Below, piece by piece: positions 20,558 to 31,188 of a stretch of DNA of 64,000 bases. The position numbers and the translations under genes were made by a program. The stretch is from Mesostigma viride (taxonomy: Eukaryota; Streptophyta; Mesostigmatophyceae; Mesostigmatales; Mesostigmataceae): contig RPFO01000348.1 of assembly GCA_009746045.1 (NCBI GenBank), positions 2,191,189 to 2,255,188 on the forward strand, written 5' to 3'. The notes beneath the pieces are model-generated. The model made no database searches. It was not told where the DNA came from and saw only the letters and a list, made by a program, of their open reading frames with translations. Each line of letters begins with the position of its first letter. The first letter of the stretch is position 1.

Positions 20558-21484
20558 ATGGCCAAGACCAAGCGGCCGGCGTCCAAGGCGAGGGCCTGTC
20601 TCCCCAAAGTCGCGAAGAAGCCCAACACGGACGGGAAGCCCAAAGTGCCCAGGTACACGGCGGCGGACATCGGCCCCTCCTTCCAAAAGTCTCGCGGCGA
20701 AGTCCCCGCCTCCATAGCCGAGGTCAAGAAGGCCAGGGGAGTCCTGGACGAATGGTTCAAGGAAACGGTGAGCAGCATCAACAGGATCGTCCAGGAGCAG
20801 ATCGAGACGCTGGACGTGGCCAGGGCCCGGTTCCTCAGGCACGGCGTCCCCAACCTCATGCGCCATCTGGAGGCGCACGCGGAGTACGTGCACTCCAAGT
20901 GCAAGGAGATGGCGGCCGAGTACGGGCGCGGGGCGCTCCTCTTCCGCGTCGACAGGCTCGCCAACGCCAACCAGTCCGTCGTGCTGGACTGGGTCACAGA
21001 CGAGGAAATGAAGAAACTCGACTACGAGGTCTCCTGGAGCGTCCGTTCCCACAACCAGGACAAGGAATTCGCGGCCGTCTTCCTCTTCCGCCACTTTGGG
21101 CGCACGGACAAGAGGCTGTTCGTCTCCCGCATCTTCGACGTGGCCAAGTGTCTCAAGGCCTCCGCCGGGGCGAACGTCCCCTCTCGCTCCTGGGTGCGCC
21201 TGGACCGGGACGACCAGCCCTTCGCGCCCCTCTGCATCGGCCACCACTGCAACGCGAAGATGGTCAAAGGCGCGGACGTGCGCGTGTGCGGCAGGTGCGA
21301 CGACGCCATGTTCTGTTCCGCCGTGTGCGGGGTCGCCAGCCACGAGTGCAGGAAGGTGGCCGGGCTCAGGCAAGCCATGAACAAGGCCACCCTGGTCGAC
21401 CGTTTGGGCGAGGACGGCGCCGTGCCCGTCCGGTGCCCGCACCGCTGGAACGTTTCCATGGACGCCACTCTGTCCGTCCTCTGA
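20558..21484 (+). CDS. MYND-type zinc finger protein
   Basis: 308 aa from the ATG at 20558. The N-terminus is Lys-rich, the middle helical, and the C-terminal MYND finger spans about residues 226-264 (C226, C231, C244, C247, C253, C257, H262, C264; core CGRCDDAMFCSAVC). MYND fingers bind proteins, often in transcription or chromatin control, and are expanded in several giant viruses. The gene is intronless and a strong CCAAT/TATA-like promoter precedes it. Two AATAAAG signals follow the stop at once (21499 and 21520). The paralogue-like gene at 23157 shares the layout (unique N-part, C-terminal MYND) but little sequence. Viral origin is inferred from context. Confidence 0.75.
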   Translation: MAKTKRPASKARACLPKVAKKPNTDGKPKVPRYTAADIGPSFQKSRGEVPASIAEVKKARGVLDEWFKETVSSINRIVQEQIETLDVARARFLRHGVPNLMRHLEAHAEYVHSKCKEMAAEYGRGALLFRVDRLANANQSVVLDWVTDEEMKKLDYEVSWSVRSHNQDKEFAAVFLFRHFGRTDKRLFVSRIFDVAKCLKASAGANVPSRSWVRLDRDDQPFAPLCIGHHCNAKMVKGADVRVCGRCDDAMFCSAVCGVASHECRKVAGLRQAMNKATLVDRLGEDGAVPVRCPHRWNVSMDATLSVL

Positions 21485-21671
21485 CTGACTAAGTATCGAA
21501 TAAAGACTCGGTTTGCGCGAATAAAGACTCGTTGTCCACGCTTGTCCAAAACAATGAGTCCACCAGATAGGCCGCGGAACAGGACCGGCTAGGGCCGCGG
21601 AATAGGACTAGCTAGGCCGCGGTTTGCATGAGAGTGTGATGCACGAGAAATGGGTTTTATTATTCAATAGT

Positions 21672-22781
21672 TTACAGCACGACGTTTAGCTTGTCCTTGA
21701 GTCCCGCGACGCGGTTGGCGATGGCCGCCTTGCCCGCCCTTCCCGCCGAAGCGCAGGCGGGGATCACGGTCTCCATGGCGAAGCGGGAGAAGGCCTGCGC
21801 CACCGCCAGGTGCCGCTCGCGCTTCTCGGCGTCCACCGACGGCATGAACTTGCGCAGGAGCCGCTCGTGCAGGGCGGACAGGGCGAGGGACTGCATCCTC
21901 AGCGCCGCCCTTTGGTCCAACTGCGCGGCCACCTCCGGCCTGTCCGGCACCACGCGGGACAGCAGCTCCTCCATCGTCTCCCTGTCCCCCCTGGACGCCT
22001 TGCTCGTGCCCTTGAGCTCGCAGGGGGCGCGCCAGCCGTCCTCGATCCCGGCGGCCTTGATGAATTTCCACATCATCCCGTTCTCGTCCGACTCGCGCAT
22101 CATGCACAGCGGGCGGGCGCTCGTGACCTGGCCCCACTGGGTCGCGGGGGTCACCACCACCAGGGGATACACGCCGGCCGCGTCCTCGGCGGGGTCGATC
22201 TTCTCGACTTCGGGGATGGCGGCGTCCGCCGCGTAGGGGACGAGGGACAGCTTGGAATAGCGAGACCAGATGCCGCCGGGGGCGGGGAACAGCCGCTCGG
22301 ACGGGTCCCTGCAGCTGTGGCGAGGGAGGAGCTTGTACTTGTTGGTGGGCGGCAGCGGCTTGGGAGGGTACTCGACCACCTTGGGCGATGGCGATGGCGG
22401 CGGCGGAGGAGGAGGAGGGGGAGGGGGGCACATGGGCTTGGGGACGAGCGAGGCGGTGCCGGAAGGGGCGGGGCGGAAACCGGGGTCCGCCTTCCTGATC
22501 TCCGCCCCGGCCTGCTGCTGCATGGCCGCTATCTCGGCGGCGGTGGGGGCCTTTCGCGCTTTCTTCGCGCGCTTGCGCGGAGGGCAGGGCGCGTACGCCA
22601 GAACGCGCGTGCCGTCCGCGCGGATGTGCCATACGGGCATGGCGGACGGCAGAGCGGGCAGTCTTTTGGATCTGGCGACGGCGCCCACCGCGATCAGGGA
22701 GGGCGTGGGCTTGATGACCCCGCCCGGCGGCGCGGGCAGGATGGGGCGGAACGCGCTGGCGCCTTGCTTGCTAGCATCCAT
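21672..22781 (-). CDS. Unknown 369-aa protein with poly-Pro segment
   Basis: The start ATG at 22781 fits the promoter spacing (CATAAATGGG at 22850-22841, CCAAT just beyond). The protein has a basic stretch (PPRKRAKKARKAP) near residue 75, then a run of about 12 prolines, then a globular C-terminal half rich in Leu/Arg/Ala helices. No TM or known domain is seen. The stop is followed by an AATAATAAAA poly(A)-like signal at about 21660. It is divergently transcribed from the MYND gene at 23157 through a shared 375-bp promoter region. The function is unknown; the basic patch suggests the nucleus. Confidence 0.6.
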   Translation of the reverse strand: MDASKQGASAFRPILPAPPGGVIKPTPSLIAVGAVARSKRLPALPSAMPVWHIRADGTRVLAYAPCPPRKRAKKARKAPTAAEIAAMQQQAGAEIRKADPGFRPAPSGTASLVPKPMCPPPPPPPPPPPSPSPKVVEYPPKPLPPTNKYKLLPRHSCRDPSERLFPAPGGIWSRYSKLSLVPYAADAAIPEVEKIDPAEDAAGVYPLVVVTPATQWGQVTSARPLCMMRESDENGMMWKFIKAAGIEDGWRAPCELKGTSKASRGDRETMEELLSRVVPDRPEVAAQLDQRAALRMQSLALSALHERLLRKFMPSVDAEKRERHLAVAQAFSRFAMETVIPACASAGRAGKAAIANRVAGLKDKLNVVL

Positions 22782-22840
22782 GTCTGTTTGTGTGATCCGA
22801 GTGGGAGTGAGACGAGAGTGCCCTCCCCCCGCGCGGGCAA

Positions 22841-23100
22841 CCCATTTATGCCCGGGCCGGCCAATCGCGTGGGAGTATGCCGACGGCGCGGCGCTCCCAC
22901 GACATTTCGACACGTTACATGGGAGTCGCCACGTGGCACGGAATCTAGCGCGGCGCGGCCACGTGGCACGGAATCTGGCGCGGCGCGGCCACGTGGCGCG
23001 GAATCTCCCACGCGGATCGGAATCCGGCGCGGCGCCGCGTAGCGGCCAATGGGATCGCGGCGTGTCGGACGGCGCGGCGCCGCGGGGAGGCATAAAGGGC
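22841..23100. promoter_or_regulatory. Divergent promoter region with CCACGTGGC-GGAATCTGGCG modules
   Basis: Leftward elements: CATAAATGGG (22850-22841, minus) and a CCAAT box at 22861. Rightward elements: CCAATGGGA 23046-23054 and CATAAAGGGC 23091-23100, 66 bp before ATG 23157. Between them, at about 22928-23010, are three copies of ccacgtggc(a/g)cggaatct followed by ggcgcggcgcgg. CCACGTGG is a palindromic G-box-like bZIP/bHLH site. Confidence 0.6.
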
Positions 23101-23156
23101 GAGCCTGCGCTCTGATAAAGCGCAATCCGGCAGAAACCACTGCACTCACTGCAAAC

Positions 23157-23945
23157 ATGGCCACCCAGCAGCTGGTCCCCTACGGCGACAAGGACCTGGC
23201 CACCACCGTCATGGCGGGCTTTTCCCACGCGATCATGGCGGCGGTGGAGGCCGCCATGGACAACGGATTGGAACTGATGCAAGAGATCATACGCTTCCAG
23301 TGCGAGACGCGCAAGCCCGTCGCCGTCGTCGTCCGCTTCGACTCGCTGGCTCCCCGCCCCGAAATCGCTTTCGAATTCGCGCGCGTGACCGACGCCATCG
23401 ATTTCGGGTATTACACTCCCAGCCCGTCCCACGCGCCCGTGCGCATGGCCAGGGACGCGCTGATGCTGGTCGTGCTGGTGGACAGGAAGTGCCAGAGCGA
23501 CGACAGCTGGAAGCACAGCGTGCTGCTGTCCGTGCCCGTGCACCTGCCCAACTTGTTCGTGGACGCGCCGAAAGAGCGCGCGTACGCCAAGTCGTACGAA
23601 TCCGCCGCCGTCCTCTCGAATTCGCTGATCCGCCTGAAGGAGGACGGGTCGAGCCCGGTGTGGCGGACGAGGCGGGCGTGCGCCATGGACGGCTGCTCCT
23701 ACTCCGGCGCCGCCGCCAACAAGTGCGGGGGCTGCCTCAGCGCCCGCTATTGCGGGAGGGAGTGCCAGCGCGGGCACGTCAAGAGCGGGGGGCACTGCAA
23801 GGGCAGGTGCTCGAACGCGCGCCGCGCGCGCGACGCCCTGCTGAACGCGGGCGCGCCGTTGTACGCGGAGATGTTCACCATCCTCGGCGCCACGGCGTCC
23901 ATGAACAGGTGCTTGGGACAGGTGTACCGCCGCGCGATTGCGTAA
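23157..23945 (+). CDS. MYND-type zinc finger protein
   Basis: 262 aa. The N-terminal two thirds form an alpha/beta-looking domain with no match (VAVVVRFDSLAPRPEIAFEF). The MYND finger is at residues 175-214 (C175, C180, C190, C193, C199, C203, H207, H213/C214; core CGGCLSARYCGREC). It is intronless. TAA at 23943 is followed by AATAAAG six bases on. It is the second MYND gene in the block and probably a regulatory or ubiquitin/transcription adaptor protein of the viral genome; the specific partner is unknown. Confidence 0.75.
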   Translation: MATQQLVPYGDKDLATTVMAGFSHAIMAAVEAAMDNGLELMQEIIRFQCETRKPVAVVVRFDSLAPRPEIAFEFARVTDAIDFGYYTPSPSHAPVRMARDALMLVVLVDRKCQSDDSWKHSVLLSVPVHLPNLFVDAPKERAYAKSYESAAVLSNSLIRLKEDGSSPVWRTRRACAMDGCSYSGAAANKCGGCLSARYCGRECQRGHVKSGGHCKGRCSNARRARDALLNAGAPLYAEMFTILGATASMNRCLGQVYRRAIA

Positions 23946-24004
23946 ATGCTAATAAAGCCTTTTTTGCCCATTTTCGCACACGCCGCGGACTAGACACGCA
24001 GGCC

Positions 24005-24265
24005 CGCGGACTAGCAGCCGTCACCATAATTCCGCCGCCCGTCACGCGTAATTCCGCCGCCTGTCACCCATAGTGCTGCCACCTGTCACCCGTAGTGCTG
24101 ACACCTGTCACCCATAATGCTACCGACAGTCACCCATGGTGCTGCCGACTGTCACCCATAATACTGCCACCTGTCACCCATAGTGCTGCCACCTGTCACC
24201 CATAGTGCTACCGACCGTCACCCATAGGGCTGCCATATGTCACCCATAGTGCCGCCGTCTGTCAC
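24005..24265. repeat. Tandem 20-21-bp repeat (gtcacccatagtgctgccac)
   Basis: About 12 diverged units, each a variant of cacctgtcacccatagtgct. The related string gtgacggacggcagcagaag repeats at about 32280-32440, reading as the inverted, diverged form, which links the two ends of the viral block. Confidence 0.75.
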
Positions 24266-24284
24266 CGCCGAACTGCGCGCGGGT

Positions 24285-24600
24285 ATGTCGCGTGGACAGG
24301 GAATCTCCGTGCCACGTGGCGGGAATCTGGCGCGGCGCTAGACACGTGGGCGAACCCATGCCACGTGGACAGGGAATCCGCGCGGCACGTGGCTGGAATC
24401 TGGCGCGGCGAGGACACGTGGCACGGGAATCTGGCGCGGCGCGGACACGTGGCACGGGAATCTGGCGCGGCGCGGACGCGTGGACCAATGGGAGGCCGCC
24501 GTGCCGATTACGGCACTCGCGCACCGCGCCGTGGATTTCGCGAAAAATGGGTAAAAGCGGGCCGCCGACCGAAAAGGGGCACTCATCCGCCACACTCCAG
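24285..24600 (+). promoter_or_regulatory. G-box module array and promoter of the zinc-ribbon gene
   Basis: Five copies of (c)cacgtgg(c) followed by ggaatctggcgcggcg lie between 24300 and 24480, then CCAATGGGA at 24485-24493. A weak TATA-like ggtaaaagcgg lies at about 24549, roughly 60 bp before ATG 24614. Confidence 0.5.
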
Positions 24601-24613
24601 CACTCCACCCAAA

Positions 24614-25114
24614 ATGTTCAAGAAGCCGTTCGGGGAAAAGAAAGCGCACCACCCGGCCACCGGGGTGCTGATGCGCGTCAACCCCAAAGTGGAGGCAGCC
24701 ATAGCCAGGGTGCGCGAAGAACGCGAAAAGCTCGGGCTTTCGGACACGCAGCAACTTTCGCAAGGATGCGCGTGCTGCGGGCATTTGCTCCCGATGGACC
24801 GGTTCCCGGTTGACAGGATGGGCGTGTGGCCCGAGTGCCGGAACTGCGTGTGGCGCTCGCGGTCGGGATACGGCCCCGCGAAAGTGGACGATGGCTGCCA
24901 GAACGAGCCGTACGATTGCGATAAGTGCAAGCGCCACACTTGGCGGACCGATTTTTACCCCGGGAGCGATGGCAAGTGCGACCGGTGCTGGGACGGATTC
25001 ATCGTAACGTGCGAGCTCCCGAGGCTCGCGGGGCTCCCGGACGACTGGACCAACGATAAGCTCCCCTTTGAGGAGTCTGACGAGCAGCCCGCCGCCAAGA
25101 AGGCGAAGGTGTAA
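24614..25114 (+). CDS. Small protein with two zinc ribbons
   Basis: 166 aa. Ribbon 1 has C52/C55 and C75/C78 (CACCGHLLPMDRF ... CRNC). Ribbon 2 has C102/C105 and C122/C125 (CDKC ... CDRC). The pattern C-x2-C-(G)-...-F-...-C-x2-C is the zinc-binding part of many small phage and viral HNH/endonuclease-VII-like proteins, but no clear HNH catalytic residues follow here. The C-terminus is acidic, then PAAKKAKV, a possible nuclear signal. The gene at 32050-31139 shares the first ribbon type. Nucleic-acid binding is inferred. Confidence 0.6.
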   Translation: MFKKPFGEKKAHHPATGVLMRVNPKVEAAIARVREEREKLGLSDTQQLSQGCACCGHLLPMDRFPVDRMGVWPECRNCVWRSRSGYGPAKVDDGCQNEPYDCDKCKRHTWRTDFYPGSDGKCDRCWDGFIVTCELPRLAGLPDDWTNDKLPFEESDEQPAAKKAKV

Positions 25115-25390
25115 ACTCCCTCTGTCTAAAGCGCTATAAATCGACTCTGTTGAAGGCAGAGGTGTAAACTCACTCTGTACGCGCTATCTATTTGAGAGTA
25201 ATAAACTCCATTCTGCCCTGTTCAAACAATGAGTCCCACTCCGCGGAATAGACAGGTGTGTGTGTGTGTGTGTGCGGACGCGTATATACGGATAGCCCGC
25301 CCGCGCCGACCGTATAGTGTACGGACGCGCCGGACTCGCGTGGCAGGGCCGCGGACGGCCGTGCCATGCGCGGGCCGACTCGGCGCGGTG

Positions 25391-26383
25391 GGCGCTCCCG
25401 TGGGAGAATCGCGCTCGCTTCTGATTGGTCGAAAATCCGGCCTGAACACGCCGCTCGCTTCTGATTGGTCGGCCGAAAAGTTTCGAAAAGTTTTGAAAAG
25501 TTTTGAAAAGTTTTGAAAAGTTTCAAAAGTTTCCTCGCTTCTGATTGGTCGGTTCGAAAAGTTTGAAAAGTTCGTGCTATGCGGATAGCACGAACTTTTC
25601 AGGATAGCACGAACTTTTCAACTTTTCCCACGGGAAAACGCAAACTATTGAAAAGTTTCAACTTTTTTTCCCACGGGAAATGAAAAGTTTGAAAAGTTCG
25701 TGCTAAGGGGAATGCTATGGATTTATAGCATTCCCCCAAGTTATTTTTTTTTTGGCCGCGGATGCGCCCCCTCTCCCCTCTGTACCCGCCGTTATAATAC
25801 TAGGTTTGCTAACACATATTATTTTGGACATGTTCCTAACACATATTTTTTGCTAACACATAAATATTTATGTGTTAGCAAATTCTCCTATATAATATGT
25901 GTTGGCAATAGCCGTAATAATATGTGTTAGCAACGGTGTCTAAATAATATGTGTTAGCAAACCTAGTATTATGACAGGAGGCACGGGGGGAAGGGAGGGG
26001 AGGGGGAGCGCATCCTCGGCCAAAAAAAAAATAACTTGGGGGAATGCTATAAATCCATAGCATTCCCCTTAGCACGAACTTTTCAAACTTTTCATTTCCC
26101 GTGGGAAAAAAAACTGAAACTTTTCAATAGTTTGCGTTTTCCCGTGGGAAAAGTTGAAAAGTTCGTGCTATCCTGAAAAGTTCGTGCTATCCGCATAGCA
26201 CGAACTTTTCAAACTTTTCAAACCGACCAATCAGAAGCGAGGAAACTTTTGAAACTTTTCAAAACTTTTCAAAACTTTTCAAAACTTTTCAAAACTTTTC
26301 GGCCGACCAATCAGAAGCGAGCGGCGTGTTCAGGCCGGTTTTTCGACCAATCAGAGGCGAGAGATAGTCTCCCACGGGGCGCC
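25391..26383. repeat. 1-kb imperfect inverted repeat with a 34-bp palindrome at the centre
   Basis: The left arm (about 25391-25824) is the reverse complement of the right arm (about 25942-26383) with few differences. The arms contain attggtcg / cgaccaat boxes beside ctcgcttctg, tandem gaaaagtttt, hairpins such as agttcgtgctatgcggatag, and a T/A run beside ggccgcgg. The spacer holds several tgtgttagcaa motifs and a perfect 34-bp palindrome at 25849-25882 (arm tttgctaacacataaat). This is the layout expected of two viral terminal inverted repeats joined head to head, but a foldback transposon would look similar. There is no gene inside. Confidence 0.85.
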
Positions 26384-26470
26384 GCGCCGGGATCCGCGGG
26401 GCCGCGAGAGTGCACATGGGAGGCGGAAATGGGGAGAAATTTTTTATTAGCATTACGAGTTCAGGAAAGG

Positions 26471-29400
26471 TGTCGCGTGCCGGTCCATTACGTTCTTAAT
26501 TACGCGCGGGTAAACTATTGTGACGTGACTTTTACGTCCGTGGAACCTATGCGGTTTACTTTACCGCTTTGTCTTGGCGCCGCGCCGCGGAATCACGCGT
26601 CCGCTGAATCGTCGGCGGATCTTCTGAATTCGTCCAAGTGCGAGTGCGTTCGCATTGGCGGCAGTGGGCTAAGGGGGGATTTGGGCTACCGGTCGTCACC
26701 AGGGCAGTCCAGGCGCTGGCGCGCGCCACTAAGGCAGGCCAGGCATGTTGGGCTGGCTGCCGGCCCAGTGATCACGTGCTCTGCCAGGACTACAGCGAGG
26801 GACACCAGACTTTGTGGAGAACGACCAGGGCTACACGTGAAACGTCGCGAACGGTCAGCACGCTTTGAGCAGCGGTGCCTGAGATGGCCGGCAATTTCGC
26901 CTGGTTAATTTCTGATTGCGGCAGCGCTTTTTAGTGTTGCAAAATATCTACAAGTTGTTTAGCTTGTGCTTGGACAGATTTGTTCATGAGATTTGGTTTG
27001 TGTCAGGCAAGCACCTGATCTAACGTTAAAAAGCGCATGCTAGATTTGCGGCACCTTGTTCAGCGTATTTTGGTCGTCACTGGCTGATGTCATGTTGGAA
27101 AGGTTAGCTTGCGCAGGTTAAAAGGATGAACAGTCGGCCATTGTGGTCGTTGTTCGTTCAGTTTTCACTTCACAACGACGCAGTTGTCTTCATGTGATTA
27201 ACTAGTAGAACAACCCGGCCGCAACCTCCGTGATGGTTGCGAGATTGTTTTCATGGGTCGAGGCGAGATAGGCATACAAGTTAAGCCTTTTTGGATTTGT
27301 CTCGAGGACAGTCGTCGCAGGGACTGCCAGTATGGTAGATTCGCCTGGGCACTGTCGGTAGCTTAGGGTGAGAGCGGTTGGCTGGGTGTTGGCATACATC
27401 CGGACAAGGCCAACTTCCGTAAGGAGAGCGGGTAGCGGATGTTCATGGTATTGGACATGCCGGACTTGTTTGCTCGAAGCTAGGCAGGCCAGGGGCTGGA
27501 ATTAGCCAGTCTTTCTTGTTGATGAACATTGGTTTCGGCTAAAATGTATTCTCAATTTTATTTGTGAATAACAGAATCTTGTTAAGCGTTATGTCATAAA
27601 GGTCGGTAGGAACTGCTCTTGCAACGGGTGGCTGCCAGTGGGGCAGAGCCCACACATCATCTTCTGTAACTGAACGAACAACCTTGTTAGGAGTCAGGCC
27701 TACCGGCCTAGTGGTGGAAAGAGGTTATTGCTTAGCCTTCAAAAGCATCTGAAGAGGTTAGGCTTTTCCCTGTAAAAAGCCATTGAAGGGGTTATTGCTA
27801 AGCCTTTAAAAGCATGCATGTCAGGGTTATTGCTTATCCTTGAAAAATGAAAAGCATGGTCTTCTTCTTGCACCCAGCTGAGGGTTGGGGGGGGGTATCA
27901 CCCCATTTTTTTTTTTTTTCCCTTTGGACAGCGCAGCCTGTGCGCTTGTTTCTTCATGACCCCTCCTTTCTTTGTCGCTCGCGTTGAGGCTGCTCGCGAG
28001 GGGGGGTGAAAAGGGAGGCCTACTTCAGAGCTTGGCTGACCTTGTTTGACTATGCTAGGGAGGCATAGAGCCATGTTATTTGGTTCCCTGAGTTTATATT
28101 TGGTCTTTGCCCGCATGGTAATTGCAGTGGATATGCATTTAGACCGCGCATGGGGCCAAGGGGGAGGCTTCTGCACGGTAGGCGACAGCTGTCGCGTGCC
28201 GGTCCATTACGTTCTTAATTACGCGCGGGTAAACTATTGTGACGTGACTTTTACGTCCGTGGAACCTATGCGGTTTACTTTACCGCTTTGTCTTGGCGCC
28301 GCGCCGCGGAATCACGCGTCCGCTGAATCGTCGGCGGATCTTCTGAATTCGTCCAAGTGCGAGTGCGTTCGCATTGGCGGCAGTGGGCTAAGGGGGGATT
28401 TGGGCTACCGGTCGTCACCAGGGCAGTCCAGGCGCTGGCGCGCGCCACTAAGGCAGGCCAGGCATGTTGGGCTGGCTGCCGGCCCAGTGATCACGTGCTC
28501 TGCCAGGACTACAGCGAGGGACACCAGACTTTGTGGAGAACGACCAGGGCTACACGTGAAACGTCGCGAACGGTCAGCACGCTTTGAGCAGCGGTGCCTG
28601 AGATGGCCGGCAATTTCGCCTGGTTAATTTCTGATTGCGGCAGCGCTTTTTAGTGTTGCAAAATATCTACAAGTTGTTTAGCTTGTGCTTGGACAGATTT
28701 GTTCATGAGATTTGGTTTGTGTCAGGCAAGCACCTGATCTAACGTTAAAAAGCGCATGCTAGATTTGCGGCACCTTGTTCAGCGTATTTTGGTCGTCACT
28801 GGCTGATGTCATGTTGGAAAGGTTAGCTTGCGCAGGTTAAAAGGATGAACAGTCGGCCATTGTGGTCGTTGTTCGTTCAGTTTTCACTTCACAACGACGC
28901 AGTTGTCTTCATGTGATTAACTAGTAGAACAACCCGGCCGCAACCTCCGTGATGGTTGCGAGATTGTTTTCATGGGTCGAGGCGAGATAGGCATACAAGT
29001 TAAGCCTTTTTGGATTTGTCTCGAGGACAGTCGTCGCAGGGACTGCCAGTATGGTAGATTCGCCTGGGCACTGTCGGTAGCTTAGGGTGAGAGCGGTTGG
29101 CTGGGTGTTGGCATACATCCGGACAAGGCCAACTTCCGTAAGGAGAGCGGGTAGCGGATGTTCATGGTATTGGACATGCCGGACTTGTTTGCTCGAAGCT
29201 AGGCAGGCCAGGGGCTGGAATTAGCCAGTCTTTCTTGTTGATGAACATTGGTTTCGGCTAAAATGTATTCTCAATTTTATTTGTGAATAACAGAATCTTG
29301 TTAAGCGTTATGTCATAAAGGTCGGTAGGAACTGCTCTTGCAACGGGTGGCTGCCAGTGGGGCAGAGCCCACACATCATCTTCTGTAACTGAACGAACAA

Positions 29401-31188
29401 CCTTGTTAGGAGTCAGGCCTACCGGCCTAGTGGTGGAAAGAGGTTATTGCTTAGCCTTCAAAAGCATCTGAAGAGGTTAGGCTTTTCCCTGTAAAAAGCC
29501 ATTGAAGGGGTTATTGCTAAGCCTTTAAAAGCATGCATGTCAGGGTTATTGCTTATCCTTGAAAAATGAAAAGCATGGTCTTCTTCTTGCACCCAGCTGA
29601 GGGTTGGGGGGGGGGTATCACCCCATTTTTTTTTTTTTTCCCTTTGGACAGCGCAGCCTGTGCGCTTGTTTCTTCATGACCCCTCCTTTCTTTGTCGCTC
29701 GCGTTGAGGCTGCTCGCGAGGGGGGGTGAAAAGGGAGGCCTACTTCAGAGCTTGGCTGACCTTGTTTGACTATGCTAGGGAGGCATAGAGCCATGTTATT
29801 TGGTTCCCTGAGTTTATATTTGGTCTTTGCCCGCATGGTAATTGCAGTGGATATGCATTTAGACCGCGCATGGGGCCAAGGGGGGAGGCTTCTGCACGGT
29901 AGGCGACAGCTGTCGCGTGCGCCGGTCCATTACGTTCTTAATTACGCGCGGGTAAACTATTGTGACGTGACTTTTACGTCCGTGGAACCTATGCGGTTTA
30001 CTTTACCGCTTTGTCTTGGCGCCGCGCCGCGGAATCACGCGTCCGCTGAATCGTCGGCGGATCTTCTGAATTCGTCCAAGTGCGAGTGCGTTCGCATTGG
30101 CGGCAGTGGGCTAAGGGGGGATTTGGGCTACCGGTCGTCACCAGGGCAGTCCAGGCGCTGGCGCGCGCCACTAAGGCAGGCCAGGCATGTTGGGCTGGCT
30201 GCCGGCCCAGTGATCACGTGCTCTGCCAGGACTACAGCGAGGGACACCAGACTTTGTGGAGAACGACCAGGGCTACACGTGAAACGTCGCGAACGGTCAG
30301 CACGCTTTGAGCAGCGGTGCCTGAGATGGCCGGCAATTTCGCCTGGTTAATTTCTGATTGCGGCAGCGCTTTTTAGTGTTGCAAAATATCTACAAGTTGT
30401 TTAGCTTGTGCTTGGACAGATTTGTTCATGAGATTTGGTTTGTGTCAGGCAAGCACCTGATCTAACGTTAAAAAGCGCATGCTAGATTTGCGGCACCTTG
30501 TTCAGCGTATTTTGGTCGTCACTGGCTGATGTCATGTTGGAAAGGTTAGCTTGCGCAGGTTAAAAGGATGAACAGTCGGCCATTGTGGTCGTTGTTCGTT
30601 CAGTTTTCACTTCACAACGACGCAGTTGTCTTCATGTGATTAACTAGTAGAACAACCCGGCCGCAACCTCCGTGATGGTTGCGAGATTGTTTTCATGGGT
30701 CGAGGCGAGATAGGCATACAAGTTAAGCCTTTTTGGATTTGTCTCGAGGACAGTCGTCGCAGGGACTGCCAGTATGGTAGATTCGCCTGGGCACTGTCGG
30801 TAGCTTAGGGTGAGAGCGGTTGGCTGGGTGTTGGCATACATCCGGACAAGGCCAACTTCCGTAAGGAGAGCGGGTAGCGGATGTTCATGGTATTGGACAT
30901 GCCGGACTTGTTTGCTCGAAGCTAGGCAGGCCAGGGGCTGGAATTAGCCAGTCTTTCTTGTTGATGAACATTGGTTTCGGCTAAAATGTATTCTCAATTT
31001 TATTTGTGAAAAGGGAGGCCTACTTCAGAGCTTGGCTGACCTTGTTTGACTATGCTAGGGAGGCATAGAGCCATGTTATTTGGTTCCCTGAGTTTATATT
31101 TGGTCTTTGCCCGCATGGTAATTGCAGTGGATATGCATTTAGACCGCGCATGGGGCCAAGGGGGGAGGCTTCTGCACGGTAGGCGACA
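26471..31188. repeat. Three tandem copies of a 1.72-kb unit with TGTCGC...GCGACA ends
   Basis: Copies start at 26471, 28190 and 29911 (periods 1719 and 1721) and are nearly identical. Copy 3 is shortened by an internal deletion of about 440 bp near 31008, between short gtgaa matches. At each junction the ends make the 14-bp palindrome gcgacagctgtcgc (28182-28195, 29903-29916). Open frames inside (for example 28046-28627, 29766-30350 and the antisense 65-codon frame at 27399-27202) lack any family resemblance. Each unit has a T run after G's (about 27890-27920) and gtgacgtgac-type motifs. The outer flanks look like the split 3' end of the gene at 32050-31189. The unit is possibly a non-autonomous mobile element or a viral repeat. 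Confidence 0.9.

Noticed and set aside
19945-21492. 515-codon plus-strand ORF
   Set aside because: Covers GC-rich repeats and the MYND gene in a wrong frame; Arg/Ala-rich.
26249-30841. Repeated ORFs in and before the 1.72-kb units (193, 194, 76, 65 codons)
   Set aside because: No family, no start logic, one changed by a 2-bp insertion between copies; treated as non-coding.
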